In this document: positions 34,305 to 45,689 of the stretch, in pieces
Position numbering within the stretch: position 1 is the first letter of the stretch
Layout of the letters: each line of letters begins with the position of its first letter
Assembly (NCBI GenBank): GCA_025642065.1
Contig: JAODUP010000014.1
Location: 611,501 to 675,500, forward strand
Reading direction: 5' to 3'
Length of the DNA: 64,000 nt
Source: Paralvinella palmiformis
Lineage: Eukaryota > Annelida > Polychaeta > Terebellida > Alvinellidae
The notes under the pieces: model-generated
Told to the model about the DNA's origin: nothing
What the model saw: the letters and a program-made list of their open reading frames with translations, nothing else
The model's database searches: none
Program-made: the position numbers and the translations under genes

Positions 34305-35412
34305 AAATCACATCGGCTTTCCATATCAGTGTACCCGTCCTTTATCCGTCATACCCACTGTCTGACTATGGTCCTATCACTCCTAGGTCACTGCCATCTT
34401 CACATCTAGATCCCACTCAGTTACGTCTCACCCACATTACCTGTGTCTGTTCTTCCTTCTCTCACAGCATCGATTCTTATTTAACCCAAGAACTAACATC
34501 ATTGGCTCGCTCTCCCCCCAAACGACGGTCCCCCGTTTGCCGTCAATCTGGTTTTTGGGGACAGTATGAGTTGTGCTTGCGAACGCCCTGCCTTATGATC
34601 GTAGATATGATTACTATCTGTGCTCTTTGTACGTTTTAACAAACAGAAAATGTTGGCGTTATCTGATGGATTCGGTGCTACTTAGCATAAATGCAACTTG
34701 GATCGAGAAACAACGATATCTAATATGGTAACAAGTTGGGACTGCAGTGAATTCTTTAATCATAGCTCATGCCTACACCTAAAAACAAACAAACAAACAC
34801 ACGCACGCACATAAACATTGACATCTACAGATAGGCGTTGTGCGCTTGTTGCGGTGCGCTATAGCCAGTGTATATCTGATTGGGGCATATCATAACAAAT
34901 ATAAGAATTTATCCTTATTACATCATATTTGTTATTTATATCGGTTAGGAGAAAAACAACAAGAAAATAGCAACAAATTAAGCTGATCTTATCCCGAAAA
35001 AGGGAAATGCTATATTTTCTCAATTATAAGTTTGATCATCTATGGCAAGACGACAGACATTATTACCCTCAATATATTCATATTTGTGTTGCCATGGACT
35101 TTGGCTGGAACATTTGATTGGAATACGGTTTTATTCCTGAGAGTTGCTAGTTTGTGACTAATGTTATTAGAAGCTAGATGTGCGGGTTACATGAGGCAGG
35201 TCTCTAACGTTTTTATTCTATCCACGAATAACGACAGTAAATGTTAATTTGGTTGCGGACGAGACTGGAAGAGTTGTTGATGACCTATTTGATGACCAAC
35301 CACGTTCAATAGGATTAGTATATTTAGCCATTTTTACTAAACTGCTTTCGTATCTGAAATACTATTTTGACGTAGTTGTTAATTGTCGAACTTCAAAATA
35401 CCGTAGTTAGTG
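34305..35412. other. Intergenic stretch, nothing recognised
   Basis: Short CAAA and GCAC runs near 34782-34812. No supported coding region. Confidence 0.5.
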
Positions 35413-35426
35413 TTTGGGGGATACAG

Positions 35427-35606
35427 ATGGTTGATGTTTTACGGCCACTTTTGGGCACACGGTGGGCTAAATGGGCCCAGCGACGTCCAAAGGTAATGAA
35501 GCGAAGTCGAAGACGAAACAACCGTCAGATATGCCCACGCCGAGGTTCGAACACGGGTGGTAGTGATCTGTGGTCGAACACGCTACCGCTAGACTACGGA
35601 GGTATC
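35427..35606 (-). mobile_element. SINE-A copy
   Basis: Left end ATGTTTTACGGCCACTTTTG, centre CAGATATGCCCACGCCGAGG, right-end head CACGCTACCGCTAGACTACG. TTTGGGGGATACAG (35413-35426) and TTTGGGATATACAG (35619-35632) may be the target-site duplication (12/14), with a C tract between the head and the right copy. Confidence 0.85.
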
Positions 35607-35632
35607 CCCCCCCCCATCTTTGGGATATACAG

Positions 35633-36106
35633 CTGAATGACATAAAATAAATCTGTTCAGTATGGAGTATAATATTAACCACACTGAGGGCATAAAGTGA
35701 ATTGGTTAATTTAGTCTTGTTGTAATATAGATGTTAGTACCAGTCTATCTTATCATTAACGCGAATATTAAAACAATTTCGACTTATTTATTGTTTAATA
35801 AAATAAACATCGACCGATCCATAGTTCGCTTTAAAGATCACGTATTTGTTGTTCCTCGGTTGATTGTTTACATAATTATAAATATTTGCATTGTTATTTA
35901 AGCTACAAATATACGGCAATCTCAAAGACAAACGGAATGGTAATCGAACGACTAAAACAATGAACACATAATCAATAATATTATGGTCAAATATTGATTG
36001 ATTTGACAAACCATAATCTTTTTATCACCTCAGCTATTTTTAGCGAATTCAGTATTGTGTCACCAGCATTAATATATTAATGTATTAATATATTAATATA
36101 ATAATA

Positions 36107-36169
<63 letters not shown>

Positions 36170-36740
36170 CAAATCATCTCAACAAAGCTCAGGTATGTTG
36201 TACGTGTGCAGGTTTTCGACTAGTATATTTTGAAGTACACCGGTTTATTACGTGGTATGATTATTGCACAGAGTATATTCTGTATACATTTACAGGATGT
36301 ACTTCGATTTATGTTTGTCTTGGTCTAAATAGTCAACAGGTCAACAATTTTGTACGTAAAAAGCGCTACTCAGCCTTTGTGACCTGTTGAATATTTTTTT
36401 TTTTTAATTCAGAGTTACCCAATCGATAATGACGAATGCAAACAAAAAGTTTCCAAATATCGATTCCTGGTCTCATAAAATTATCTATTCATCTCTTTTC
36501 CGTAAACAAGTGATCCTCTGCTTATGTGAAGTTTTTTTTTGTGTGTGTATAAAACTACCAAATTTACACGCACCAAGTAAACACACACTCCTTGCAAACG
36601 AAGTGTTTAGATCGTTGTTATTGAGAACGAATATATAGGAATTAAATTATCCACACCACCCCCACCCCCGGGCTGAACCACGCCTCAATTCGTCATTTAT
36701 TAATGGCAAGCTGTGTTGTGTCTAACCACATAATAATAAT
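35633..36740. other. AT-rich intergenic stretch
   Basis: Contains ATATTAATA units and a long TA run at 36058-36168, and a T tract near 36390. No gene is seen. Confidence 0.6.
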
Positions 36741-37010
36741 TATTGTTTTTAACGCCAGATGACGAGATATAGTAGCGAGCTGGGTGGCGATCCCGGAGAA
36801 CATATTGTGAGCATTGTCTATAAAAAGCCGTAGCATCGAACGCCTTCTGGCTGTCGGCTTATGACGTCGACGGAGAATATTCAATACCGGATTAGTACTG
36901 CGCCGAAGGCCTAATTGTGAGCTATTGTTTTGTCAATAGGAATGATTAAGGGGATATTTTACCTTATTCATGCCGCCAGGCGAGCGCCGTTTGTCCATTT
37001 TTATAGGAAG
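36741..37010. other. Island with promoter-like motifs, no gene assigned
   Basis: TATAAAAAG at 36819-36827 is followed 45 bases later by TGACGTCGAC. GC and CpG are above the local level. No convincing coding frame follows on either strand, so this could be an enhancer, a non-coding RNA promoter or chance. Confidence 0.25.
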
Positions 37011-37139
37011 TAGCCTATACAATCGTTTCTGAAACTCCGAGGTGTTCAACACGACCTGTTATCTTAGTTGTATTGAGTCGGCATACAAAAAAATATGCAT
37101 AAATGTATTTGCTATGTTGAGTGTATAATTCAATATGGA

Positions 37140-37240
37140 TTTCCGACAGACGGACGTACAGGCATACAGATAGACGCACGAGGAAGACAGATGGACAGAT
37201 AGACAGGCAGAAAGACCGACCGACAGACAGACAGACAGCT
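37140..37240. repeat. Degenerate (GACA)n array
   Basis: GACAGACAGACAG units mixed with GATAGACAGGCAG variants. Confidence 0.85.
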
Positions 37241-37655
37241 ATCAATAACAATGCGCGCCGCTGGGCAAATATGAAGCGTTTAGTCCATTTTCATTCGTCT
37301 TCGTATTCAGCTACCTGATAACATAGCGCTTCTTATTTCGTGTGGCGCATTTACTTTGTCAACAACGTATAATCTGGTTATAAGTCCGTAAAATAGGAAT
37401 TCGTATTCGCCTCAACCAATACACAACAACAAGCTTTGTTTCCATTACGGATTCAGGCCACCAGCTGTTGTGCTCATTTTCCAGTGTATCCCATTTCCTT
37501 TGTGTGCATCTATAGAAACTGCTTCGATTGTTTATTTATTATACTCATCCGCTGTCATTGTTCTTATTTCAAGGTTTAGTATTGACTGTAAGTGGCTATT
37601 CTAGACTGACACTCCGAGACCCAGTCCACAGCCATTTATTTGATCTATTTCACAT

Positions 37656-37659
37656 TTAG

Positions 37660-37702
<43 letters not shown>

Positions 37703-37715
37703 TGTCTGTCTGTCT
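37656..37715. repeat. (CT)n(GT)n(CTGT)n microsatellite
   Basis: Three simple motifs in sequence. A similar (CT)n(GT)n block stands at 39299-39348. Confidence 0.95.
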
Positions 37716-38439
37716 GTTCGCAGACAATTCTGACGAAAGAGTCTCAAACGGCGGTGAATATGATATTGGTTGGGATTACGATTGGGAGTGATTATTATAT
37801 TGTTGTTATTATTATTCTAAACCCTTAATTACATGGGCCGAATGCCCAAGTAGCCCCCCCCCCACAGGATCAAGCTTTAAGGCCAGCTGTTCCAGAAACG
37901 GCTTGTTCCAGACGGTCATATTATCTCCGGATTGTTTTGTGTCGGCGGATCCGTGTAATTCCAAAGCGACAATTTTTAATATCAGTTTTTCGGGATACGA
38001 AATCGTCAGGAGTTTATATTCCGCGTCACCTCTATCGGGTCTAGTTAAACATCGTCCGGCCGTTGATTGTCGTATGCTGACTCCTACACTGAGCGATAAA
38101 ACAAGCATCAGAGGCTTGTTGTTACTTGTTTGTTTGTTTGTGTTTGTGTTTGGGCATAAACACAACGAATAATCGAAGGCCAGCAATAACAGACTGACCT
38201 AAAACCACATCAGCTGCAGATAGCGATCGTCAGCGTGTTGATCTTCGTTTGGTCCCGACGATGTCACACCGAGACCATTCTTAATAAGGCTGGCTTTAGA
38301 ACTGGTCATATTACACACTTCTAGCATGACAGACACGTATGTTTAAAAAAACAGTCCAAGCCGAATAGAACAGGTCTGGGGGCTGTGCGTTCGGGGGTCG
38401 TAAACCATTTATCGGTAGCACGGTACAATAATGGGGATT

Positions 38440-38570
38440 TTGCCAACCAGCCAGCCAGCCATCCAGTCAGCCAGCCAGCCAATAAGTCTGTCAGCCAGCC
38501 AGCCAGCCAGCCAGCCAAACAGTCAGTTAGCCAGCCAACCAGCCAGCCAACCAACCAGTCAGCTCGTTAA
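38440..38570. repeat. (CAGC)n/(CAGT)n/(CAAC)n array
   Basis: Imperfect tetranucleotide repeat, mostly CCAG and CCAA units. The frames reading Ser-Gln-Pro or Gly-Trp-Leu are artefacts. Confidence 0.95.
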
Positions 38571-39300
38571 GCCAATCTCCTTCGAGCGCTCTCGAGCTCT
38601 ACAGCGGAAGCGAACAGCCAAGATCAGCTCGACTTGGCCACACCGAAGCCATAGATAACGTCTGTAGTACTTCGATACCAACGGACAGTTACCGACTGTG
38701 ATCGGCGGCTCGACACCTCCATGAAAGGGAGATCAACGTAAGGAAACGTGATAGGACGAAGGCCAGGCCTTTTATGTCACCACCTTCAACCCGATACTGG
38801 CAGCCACTGATGGACAATGGCGCAACAGGCACGCTCCGTCTCGAGAGACCTGGTTCGGTCCGCCCATACTTGATTACGATAAGGCCGTACCGAGAATCGA
38901 CGGCCGATCGCAATACTTATAATAAGAAGTGGGCGTAAGACGTTGATCTGTGATCACACTCAACGGAGACAGGAGGACTCATCGACCGAATACCCGAGTC
39001 ACACCTTTCAGCTGATTAACTGGCCGGTGCCTGTGTCTGGGTTGTTTTCGAGATCTGGTCGTCGACAGGCAGGACGTCGACCTCAGGCCGACAATGATCC
39101 GCATTAAGGCGAGAAAATCCCAACGACAAACTCTCAGTTCGTGATCGACGCCTTCTTGGCACGAACTCAACCTCGTACTGCGAGGAGATCGCACGTTTAC
39201 TCAACAAGCCGACCTGTAACGGATGAAAACAGCGGCAATTGTTATTTGACGTCCAGTAGCCTGTGTGTTGGTGTACGCGTGTGTACGTGTGTGAGTCTCC

Positions 39301-39348
<48 letters not shown>

Positions 39349-39857
39349 ATACAACGAGAGTATGGACTCCGGAAGATATTACCATAAGCAGAAGAAAACG
39401 GCGAGAAAGCCATTACGATAAGGACAGCTCGACTATACACCGTTACTCGTGGAGACGTCATCAACATTGATGCCTGGCATTTTTTTCTTCGCGGTTATCA
39501 AGAATTGTATACGTCACGAAGTCTGACGACGTGACAGGATTGGGTAAGAATTCGTTCTCCACAGAGTTCTCGGCTCTTGGATACGAGATGTTAGTCTGAG
39601 TGGTTTAAGATCGATATCGTCACCGATCTGGTGCATGAGTTTGAATAAACAAGTGACTGAGCTTGGATTGGTGACGAACTCTTTATTTGTATTCGCCGTG
39701 CCATCCGTCACAGCGGTAAAGATCCAGCGTTCAGGAGATTCGGCTTAAGAGACACACGGGAACAGGTGGCCCGCTTCGCCGAACAATAATGGTCCGCTTC
39801 CGGATCAATGGATAATATTAATCCGGGGATCTACGCTGCGTTCCTTTTAACGGCGCC
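38571..39857. other. GC- and CpG-enriched flank upstream of the unknown intronless gene
   Basis: Composition is clearly higher in GC than the rest of the window, with many TCGA and CGAC steps, interrupted by (CT)n(GT)n at 39299-39348. Short frames occur on both strands, none with recognisable motifs. It probably includes the promoter and 5' untranslated region of the gene at 39900, possibly with upstream non-coding exons. Confidence 0.45.
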
Positions 39858-39865
39858 TGACGTCA
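39858..39865 (+). promoter_or_regulatory. Perfect CRE palindrome
   Basis: TGACGTCA, the full CREB/ATF site, 35 bases before the ATG at 39900. That position could be in the promoter or in a short 5' untranslated region. It suggests cAMP- or stress-responsive transcription. Confidence 0.6.
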
Positions 39866-39899
39866 ACACGCGCTCTGCTGAGGGATCTCGACCGAAAAC

Positions 39900-40487
39900 A
39901 TGGATCAGTCGAAACGAATTGACACGGGGAGGAAAGTGCGCCGCGGGGATAAAAACAAGAAATGGTCGGAATTTTTGTCTCCGGAAGCCCGCGTGGCCAT
40001 GCAGCTCGCCCTGGAAGACACGAAGGCGATGAAATTGGCGAGCGACGCCCACGACGGACAACCGAACGATGCCGGAGTAAAGCCGACCCGAGTCGCGTTC
40101 ACCGATAGAACAAGGCAAAACGAGCACGAAGACACGTCGCCGTTGGACCTATCCCGAGAGCCGAGCTACACGGAGCTGTACGAAAGGAACGGCTCGTCGA
40201 GGATGCACCGGGACATGACCGACGAATCGTACGGCGAGGAGTCCGATCCGAAACGAGCGCTCGGAGGTGGAAAGGTGGAGAGCGCCATGGAAATAATAGA
40301 AATAGTGAACCACGACGACCCGGAAACCGGGAACTCGCTGGACGATCGGGCCATCGAGGAACTGGCCAAAATCAACTCCGTCGATAAGTGCACCGTCTGG
40401 ATCGAAGCGACCCAGGTTCACCAGAAAGAGCAGCTTCCCAATATCCCGGAAGCGGATCACGAACGTCGGGAGACGGGATCGTCGTGA
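39900..40487 (+). CDS. Intronless protein of unknown function, 195 residues
   Basis: The ATG has a strong context (AAAACATGG) and the frame is unbroken to TGA at 40485-40487. I do not recognise the family. Residues 5-22 are strongly basic (RKVRRGDKNKK), a possible nuclear localisation signal. Residues 23-47 (WSEFLSPEARVAMQLALED...) look helical and amphipathic. The middle (50-130) is charged, polar and probably disordered, with PLDLSREPSYTELYER. A second ordered-looking block is 148-175 (DDRAIEELAKINSVDKCTVWIEA). No signal peptide, membrane segment or Cys pattern is present. Third codon positions are very GC-rich, unlike the AT-rich surroundings, which strongly supports a real gene. A CRE lies just upstream. 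No intron is seen. Confidence 0.8.
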   Translation: MDQSKRIDTGRKVRRGDKNKKWSEFLSPEARVAMQLALEDTKAMKLASDAHDGQPNDAGVKPTRVAFTDRTRQNEHEDTSPLDLSREPSYTELYERNGSSRMHRDMTDESYGEESDPKRALGGGKVESAMEIIEIVNHDDPETGNSLDDRAIEELAKINSVDKCTVWIEATQVHQKEQLPNIPEADHERRETGSS

Positions 40488-40665
40488 TTCGACGGTCGGT
40501 CGCTCGGTCGGTTGGTTGGTAGTACAGGTTCCTCAGTTGGATGGTTGAGGTTGTTTGTAGGCAAAATCCGTGCCGTATTCCAAAATCTACTTATGGCTGT
40601 ACTCAGTGTGCTTTATGGTTTATGATTGTTTGTGTTAATACTACGTGATATGTATTATTATCTCC

Positions 40666-41086
40666 ATTAAATTTATGTGAGGTTAAGTTACTGTTTAACT
40701 GTTTTTAGATGGGCGGAGTATCACCTGGATCCTGTTTAGCACCTTTCCTACCATGTGGGCGTTCCCCTGTCAGGGTTTGGCCAATCGGGAGAGCCCCTGG
40801 ATCACACATTGTATGTCCAGTATCAGGTGGCTCTCTCCCCATCATTCAGCGTCCGGGAAGCATTTACCAGTTTACCCCTCCTTCCGTTGGCGTATCATTT
40901 AACAGCTGCGTATAAGACAGCTGTAACCGAACTGCATCTGCTCACACGCATCACCCCCAAACATAACAACGAGGAATCAACTAATTATCGTATAAAAGCG
41001 TCTTAATTTTCCAGCTTCGCTAATCTCTGCAATAAACAGACGTGTTGTTATTGAATTGTGCGCCTCGTGTAAAGCTCTCCAATAAA
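40666..41086 (+). terminator. Poly(A) signal candidates of the unknown gene
   Basis: ATTAAA at 40666-40671, AATAAA at 41031-41036 and AATAAA at 41081-41086, followed by an A/CA-rich tract. The last two are canonical and could end a 3' untranslated region of about 0.6 kb. Confidence 0.4.
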
Positions 41087-41861
41087 AAACAAAACAACAC
41101 AACAACAAAACAACAACAAAAACAAAACAATTTATGGCCTCCCAAAGAACACACTTCTACCATTTTGTCGGCTATTAGCTTCACTGGATTGTGATGAGTG
41201 ACAATAACTCGACGAGACTTTAGGACGTCGGTAAATACGGTTTCTATTGTAGGCCAGCACTTGACTCGCTGACATGGTACTCGGTTAGGCGTTTCTATTC
41301 ATTATTCCTGTCAAAGCAGGGCCTGTTTGTTTACCGAGAACGTCGTTAATGAGCAAGTCCGGGCAGCTCTGGTCGTCAAAACACGAGCATGATAGTTGAG
41401 CCGAGGATGGGCGAACGAGTAATGGCTCGCGGTGCTGAACTGCACTGGACTGATTGATATTGTTGGATGAAATAGCTGACGGTCGTGGGCAACAATCGGA
41501 TCCGATCTCGCGACTCGTAGGTCTGGAGTGGATTGCACGGATGGCCGAATGAAAGGAGACCCGACAATGGCAATGCACGAAGGAGCAGTATAGATCGGGC
41601 GATACCCCATTTAAACAGAGCGTCGATATATTTGAGAGGTATAGGTTACGCGCATTACGAGTTTTTGACGCGTGCTTTATAAATGAACCGACCATTCGCA
41701 ATAAACTTAACGGTTTAATTGGGGATAGAACGCAACACGAAAAACGTATCATATCATTGACAAGATTCGTAAAATAATATAGACAATGGCTTTATGAATC
41801 GATGGTGTCATTTAACATTAGATATAAACTCATGTACTGCCTCACATATTTCATTACTGAA
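41087..41861. other. Intergenic stretch
   Basis: CAA-rich start, then mixed sequence. A 155-codon open frame on the minus strand (41285-41752) is Ser/Cys/Pro-rich with no motif or GC-rich third positions and is not called. Confidence 0.5.
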
Positions 41862-41961
41862 GGATGTTTCATCTTTGACTTCGCTTCATTACCTTTGGAG
41901 GTCGCTCTGCCCATTTAGCCTACCAAGTGCACAAAAGTGGCCGTAAAACAGCAATCGTCAT
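41862..41961 (+). mobile_element. SINE-A 3'-half fragment
   Basis: Begins GTTTCATCTTTGACTTCGCT and ends GTGGCCGTAAAACAGCAATC. The tRNA-like head is missing. Confidence 0.85.
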
Positions 41962-42897
41962 TAGGTGCATGTTTATAAATTAATATATCACGCGCGTAAG
42001 TGTTCATTGCATCACATAGAACAAATTAGTATATGGCTAGGTGCTTAGTAAATGTATATACATGTATTTATTATTACCGAGTTTACAATATGTACACATT
42101 CAAATAGAGAATGGAATAGAATTAATGGTGAGCCTTACTACTGACTGTTTCCATTGGCAACCAAGTGTAAATAAACCAACGATTGAACAAGGAACTCCTT
42201 TAACCAGATCAAAAACCAGCAAACCGCTACATATTCTTACCACGGTTTCTCCTTGAAATAACCTAGTAGACAACAATGTGAATAGCGGGTTCTTTGCTAA
42301 CATCGGATTATCTGCATATGGAATATTCAGCAGTATTTTAACGCGTGAATACCTCAGCGGGTCGCTGATCTTTCCATCGATAATCTATACAGAGCCGTGT
42401 ATTGTTTTGATACAAACATATCTTTACAAATGTACGCTCTACCTCTGTAGTTGGGTGAAGCTATCAAGCAGTTCGTGATGTCATCGATATTCATCAGAGT
42501 CTTACCGATGTATCTCTGTCTACATTTGATCGACTTTCCTCATTAGTGAAGGTTGGTGTTTTGTCCCTTTAAAACCGGATTTCGTTTCCTACAGTGAGGA
42601 GTATTTAGATGCCGAATTTAAAATGAGGTTCCCGTCTTTTTGTCCGTTCCAGGGGAAACTGTTCGAGACCTCGACGTCGCTTACAAACGACGACGTAAAT
42701 CAATCAATGCAGTCATCTGACTCTCGGTTAATTTGTGGGTTTAATCACCACCCACGCACCCATCTCCAGGACATTATATTATTCGAAAAAAAGCAGCCGT
42801 GTTTGTGAGATGTTTATCGAGCAGTGTGTTCGGATCGTTAAGGATTCGACAATATTTCCTCCGCGTTACAAGACCGAAGCTAAACTCACTCGCACGC
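41962..42897. other. Intergenic stretch, nothing recognised
   Basis: Short open frames on both strands have no motifs. Confidence 0.5.
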
Positions 42898-43057
42898 TCA
42901 CTCACTCACTCACTCACTCACTCACTCACTCACTCACTCACTCACTCACTCACTCACTCACTCACTCACTCACTCACTCACTCACTCACTCACTCACTCA
43001 CTCACTCACTCACTCACTCACTCACTCACTCACTCACTCACTCACTCACTCACTCAC
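42898..43057. repeat. (CTCA)n tetranucleotide array, about 40 units
   Basis: The reverse complement of the GAGT array at 21173-21459. Almost pure. Confidence 0.97.
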
Positions 43058-43567
43058 GCAAAGGAAAATTCTGGAATATATATGCCTAAGCAGTATGACT
43101 GATCCAATACGAATTACCTAAAATATGATTAAAATGTTGAGGGAAGGATACTGATTATCCCCAAAATAACTTTAATAAATGAGTTGTAAATAGTGGCTGG
43201 TGAATATATAAACATATTAAACATTTTAACTTCCCGAAAAGTGTTATCAAATGGATAAGCTAATATAATACTATCGGTCTCTAATGTGGATTTTAATTTA
43301 TTGCAATCATACAAATTACTATTGATTAAAAACATTATTACCGGAAATAATTAAATATTAATCATTATATCTTGAATAAATACACTTAAATATTTACCTT
43401 TCGAGCCAGAAGAGTTTTGAGCGCATAACTCGGTGGCTAGTCTTTGATATGTTTACATTTCAGTTTTGGTGACCAGCTCCCATGCTAGGTTTATCACAAT
43501 CTATAAGTAGCCGTAGAGACTAGTCATTTGTGAGAGAGCATTTTTACACTAACGCTAATTCACGCTA

Positions 43568-43749
43568 CATCCTCTGTGGTCTAACTGGTAGCGCGTTGGA
43601 TCACAGATCGCTACCACCCGAGTTCGAACCTCGGCGTGGCCATATCATATGTTTCATCTTTGACTTCGCTTCATTACCTTTGTAGGTCGCTCGGCCCATT
43701 TAGCCTCCCGTGTGCACAAAAGTCGCCGTAAGACATCAATCATCATCCC
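43568..43749 (+). mobile_element. SINE-A copy
   Basis: Head CTGTGGTCTAACTGGTAGCG, B box GAGTTCGAACCTCGG, 3' motif GTGCACAAAAGTCGCCGTAA and a short ATC tail. A 10-base deletion removes the CTGAAGGG part. Confidence 0.9.
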
Positions 43750-45685
43750 ATGATGGCTAAGACTGTATGTAGGCATGTCAGCATTAACGAATACTTCTAT
43801 AACAAAATCTCGAAACAAAACCACTGACTCTCCATAAACTGTATTTGAAAAAATAAAATAAGCACGATAATAAATCACGTAAAAATAAGAGGCAACGAGC
43901 CCACTGTCGTTCATGTCAAATGTTCTTCTTTAGTGTCCACGTTTGTTTACAACTGTATCGTATAGGGAGGGGGTGGGGTGGTAAGACAATCTTCAAATAT
44001 TATGAGGTGAAATGAAAGATGACTAACGCGTTAGATATGAGTTGGTTGCCTTAAAGTATAGCTTTACAGGATACAGGATCAAACTGTACTCAGCATGAAA
44101 TCAACAACAGTTCAGTTTTTCTTTATTCAGTTTCTCAAATAATTTCATTTCATCAAACATCTAATGATGCTGTACTTTGCCAAATTCATTTGATAGGACG
44201 GTGCATGGAACAATGTGCTGAAAGAAGATGACCAATATGTATCTGCCTTATGATGATTGTTATAGAGGGGGTGTAGGGGAGGGAGTCGTGGATCACAAAT
44301 TACGTCGAAAAAAGGTAGCTGTTTCACGGGGGGAAATATAATCCGTTTCACAGTTCTCGTCCATAAATAGGTTTTCACATTTTTACAACCTATATTCCTT
44401 ATTATCACACTTCAGAGTAATAGATTGAAAAAGACAATAATTACACATTGTTTATTATCCAACATTATATTCAGTATAATAACATGACGTCATCACGCAT
44501 GCATATAAATAAATTATCATTTTTATTATCGAGGGTCTTTAACGTTATAACTATTGGTTTGGTGGACAACTCTTCTCAGTTACATTTAACATCAGCTCTA
44601 ACATCAGCTAGTGTACTACTAATATACCACAGTCAGTACACTAGACACCCCTAATTGTCACTGATCATGGATCACTGCGGGGAAAAATTCGAATGAGTTA
44701 AAAATATATACAAAACACAGTGTGGTTAATCAATTTTGTTGCCAACTTTTGGCTGCATATTTAACTAGTGATAATATGTGGACTGTATATATATCTTCCT
44801 TATGGATGCTTTGTAAATCGTTTTCTACGAATTTCACGAGGAAAATAGGGTGTCAATCACAGATCACGAAGAAAATTTACATGAAATAACACATTACCAA
44901 GATACATATTTTCACGGTTCACGAAGATAATAAATTTTAACTCACATTTTAGAGAGAGAATGTATTGCCGATCACGGATCACGAAAATACCCTCGGCATG
45001 CCCTCGTTATAGAATAGTTAATTTTTATCCACTTCGTAGATTAAGAAATTTGCAAGCTCATAGCAGGTTTATTTATAAATGTTTAAGGGAATGTCGTCGA
45101 AACCAACCTAGACAGATAATATCCCAGTAAAAATGAAATATGACCTGACCTGTAGACAGCGACGAGGCAGAAACACTTCATTTTCAGATTAATCCGTAAT
45201 TGCTTCTTTACTTGACAACATGTACACAAATGCTGCTTTACTGGTTTCGCCTCAAAATTCAATCGAAATTCAACTTCAATAGGCAATAATCATAATTAGT
45301 GCGACATCTTTTGGCAATCTGAGAAACTACGGTTGTGGGAAGCGACCAGTGGTTTTGATCTCAACTCGCTTGTACAGAATGACTAGCACAAGAAGTCCGG
45401 TTAAGCAGTCTACTCAGCAATATTGATGGAATTCATGTTTTAGCCTAGTAGTGGAGATTGTAAAAACCATCTATGGTATTAATGAAATAATTTGTTTGTC
45501 TATTAACGTTTTCTAACCCCCAAAAAGTTATGTATTTCGCATCCAATTTACCATGCGTTACTTCCAGGATAGCGTACCTCGAAGTCTCGTATGACTTCCA
45601 TGTTGACACGATGAGCGGCTTAAAATTTGTCCCCTCGTTGAAAAATCATCAAATTGTTGGTATGACACTATAGTAAAAAAAAGAT
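43750..45685. other. Intergenic stretch with recurring 'gatcacggatcacgaa' words
   Basis: Words close to GATCACGGATCACGAA recur near 44280, 44660, 44855, 44920 and 44973. This may be a decayed repeat with iterated ends; its borders are not resolved. Nothing else is seen. Confidence 0.4.
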
Positions 45686-45689
45686 CGAT

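Noticed and set aside
37812..38186. 124-codon minus frame
   Set aside because: Partly plausible composition, but no motif, no splice evidence and an overlapping open frame on the other strand.
39900..40487. Antisense frames across the unknown gene (for example 40149-40460)
   Set aside because: High-GC third positions keep the antisense open; the sense frame has the strong start and the full length.
41285..41752. 155-codon minus frame
   Set aside because: No motif, no favourable start, Ser/Cys/Pro-rich composition; neighbours show no promoter or splice signals.
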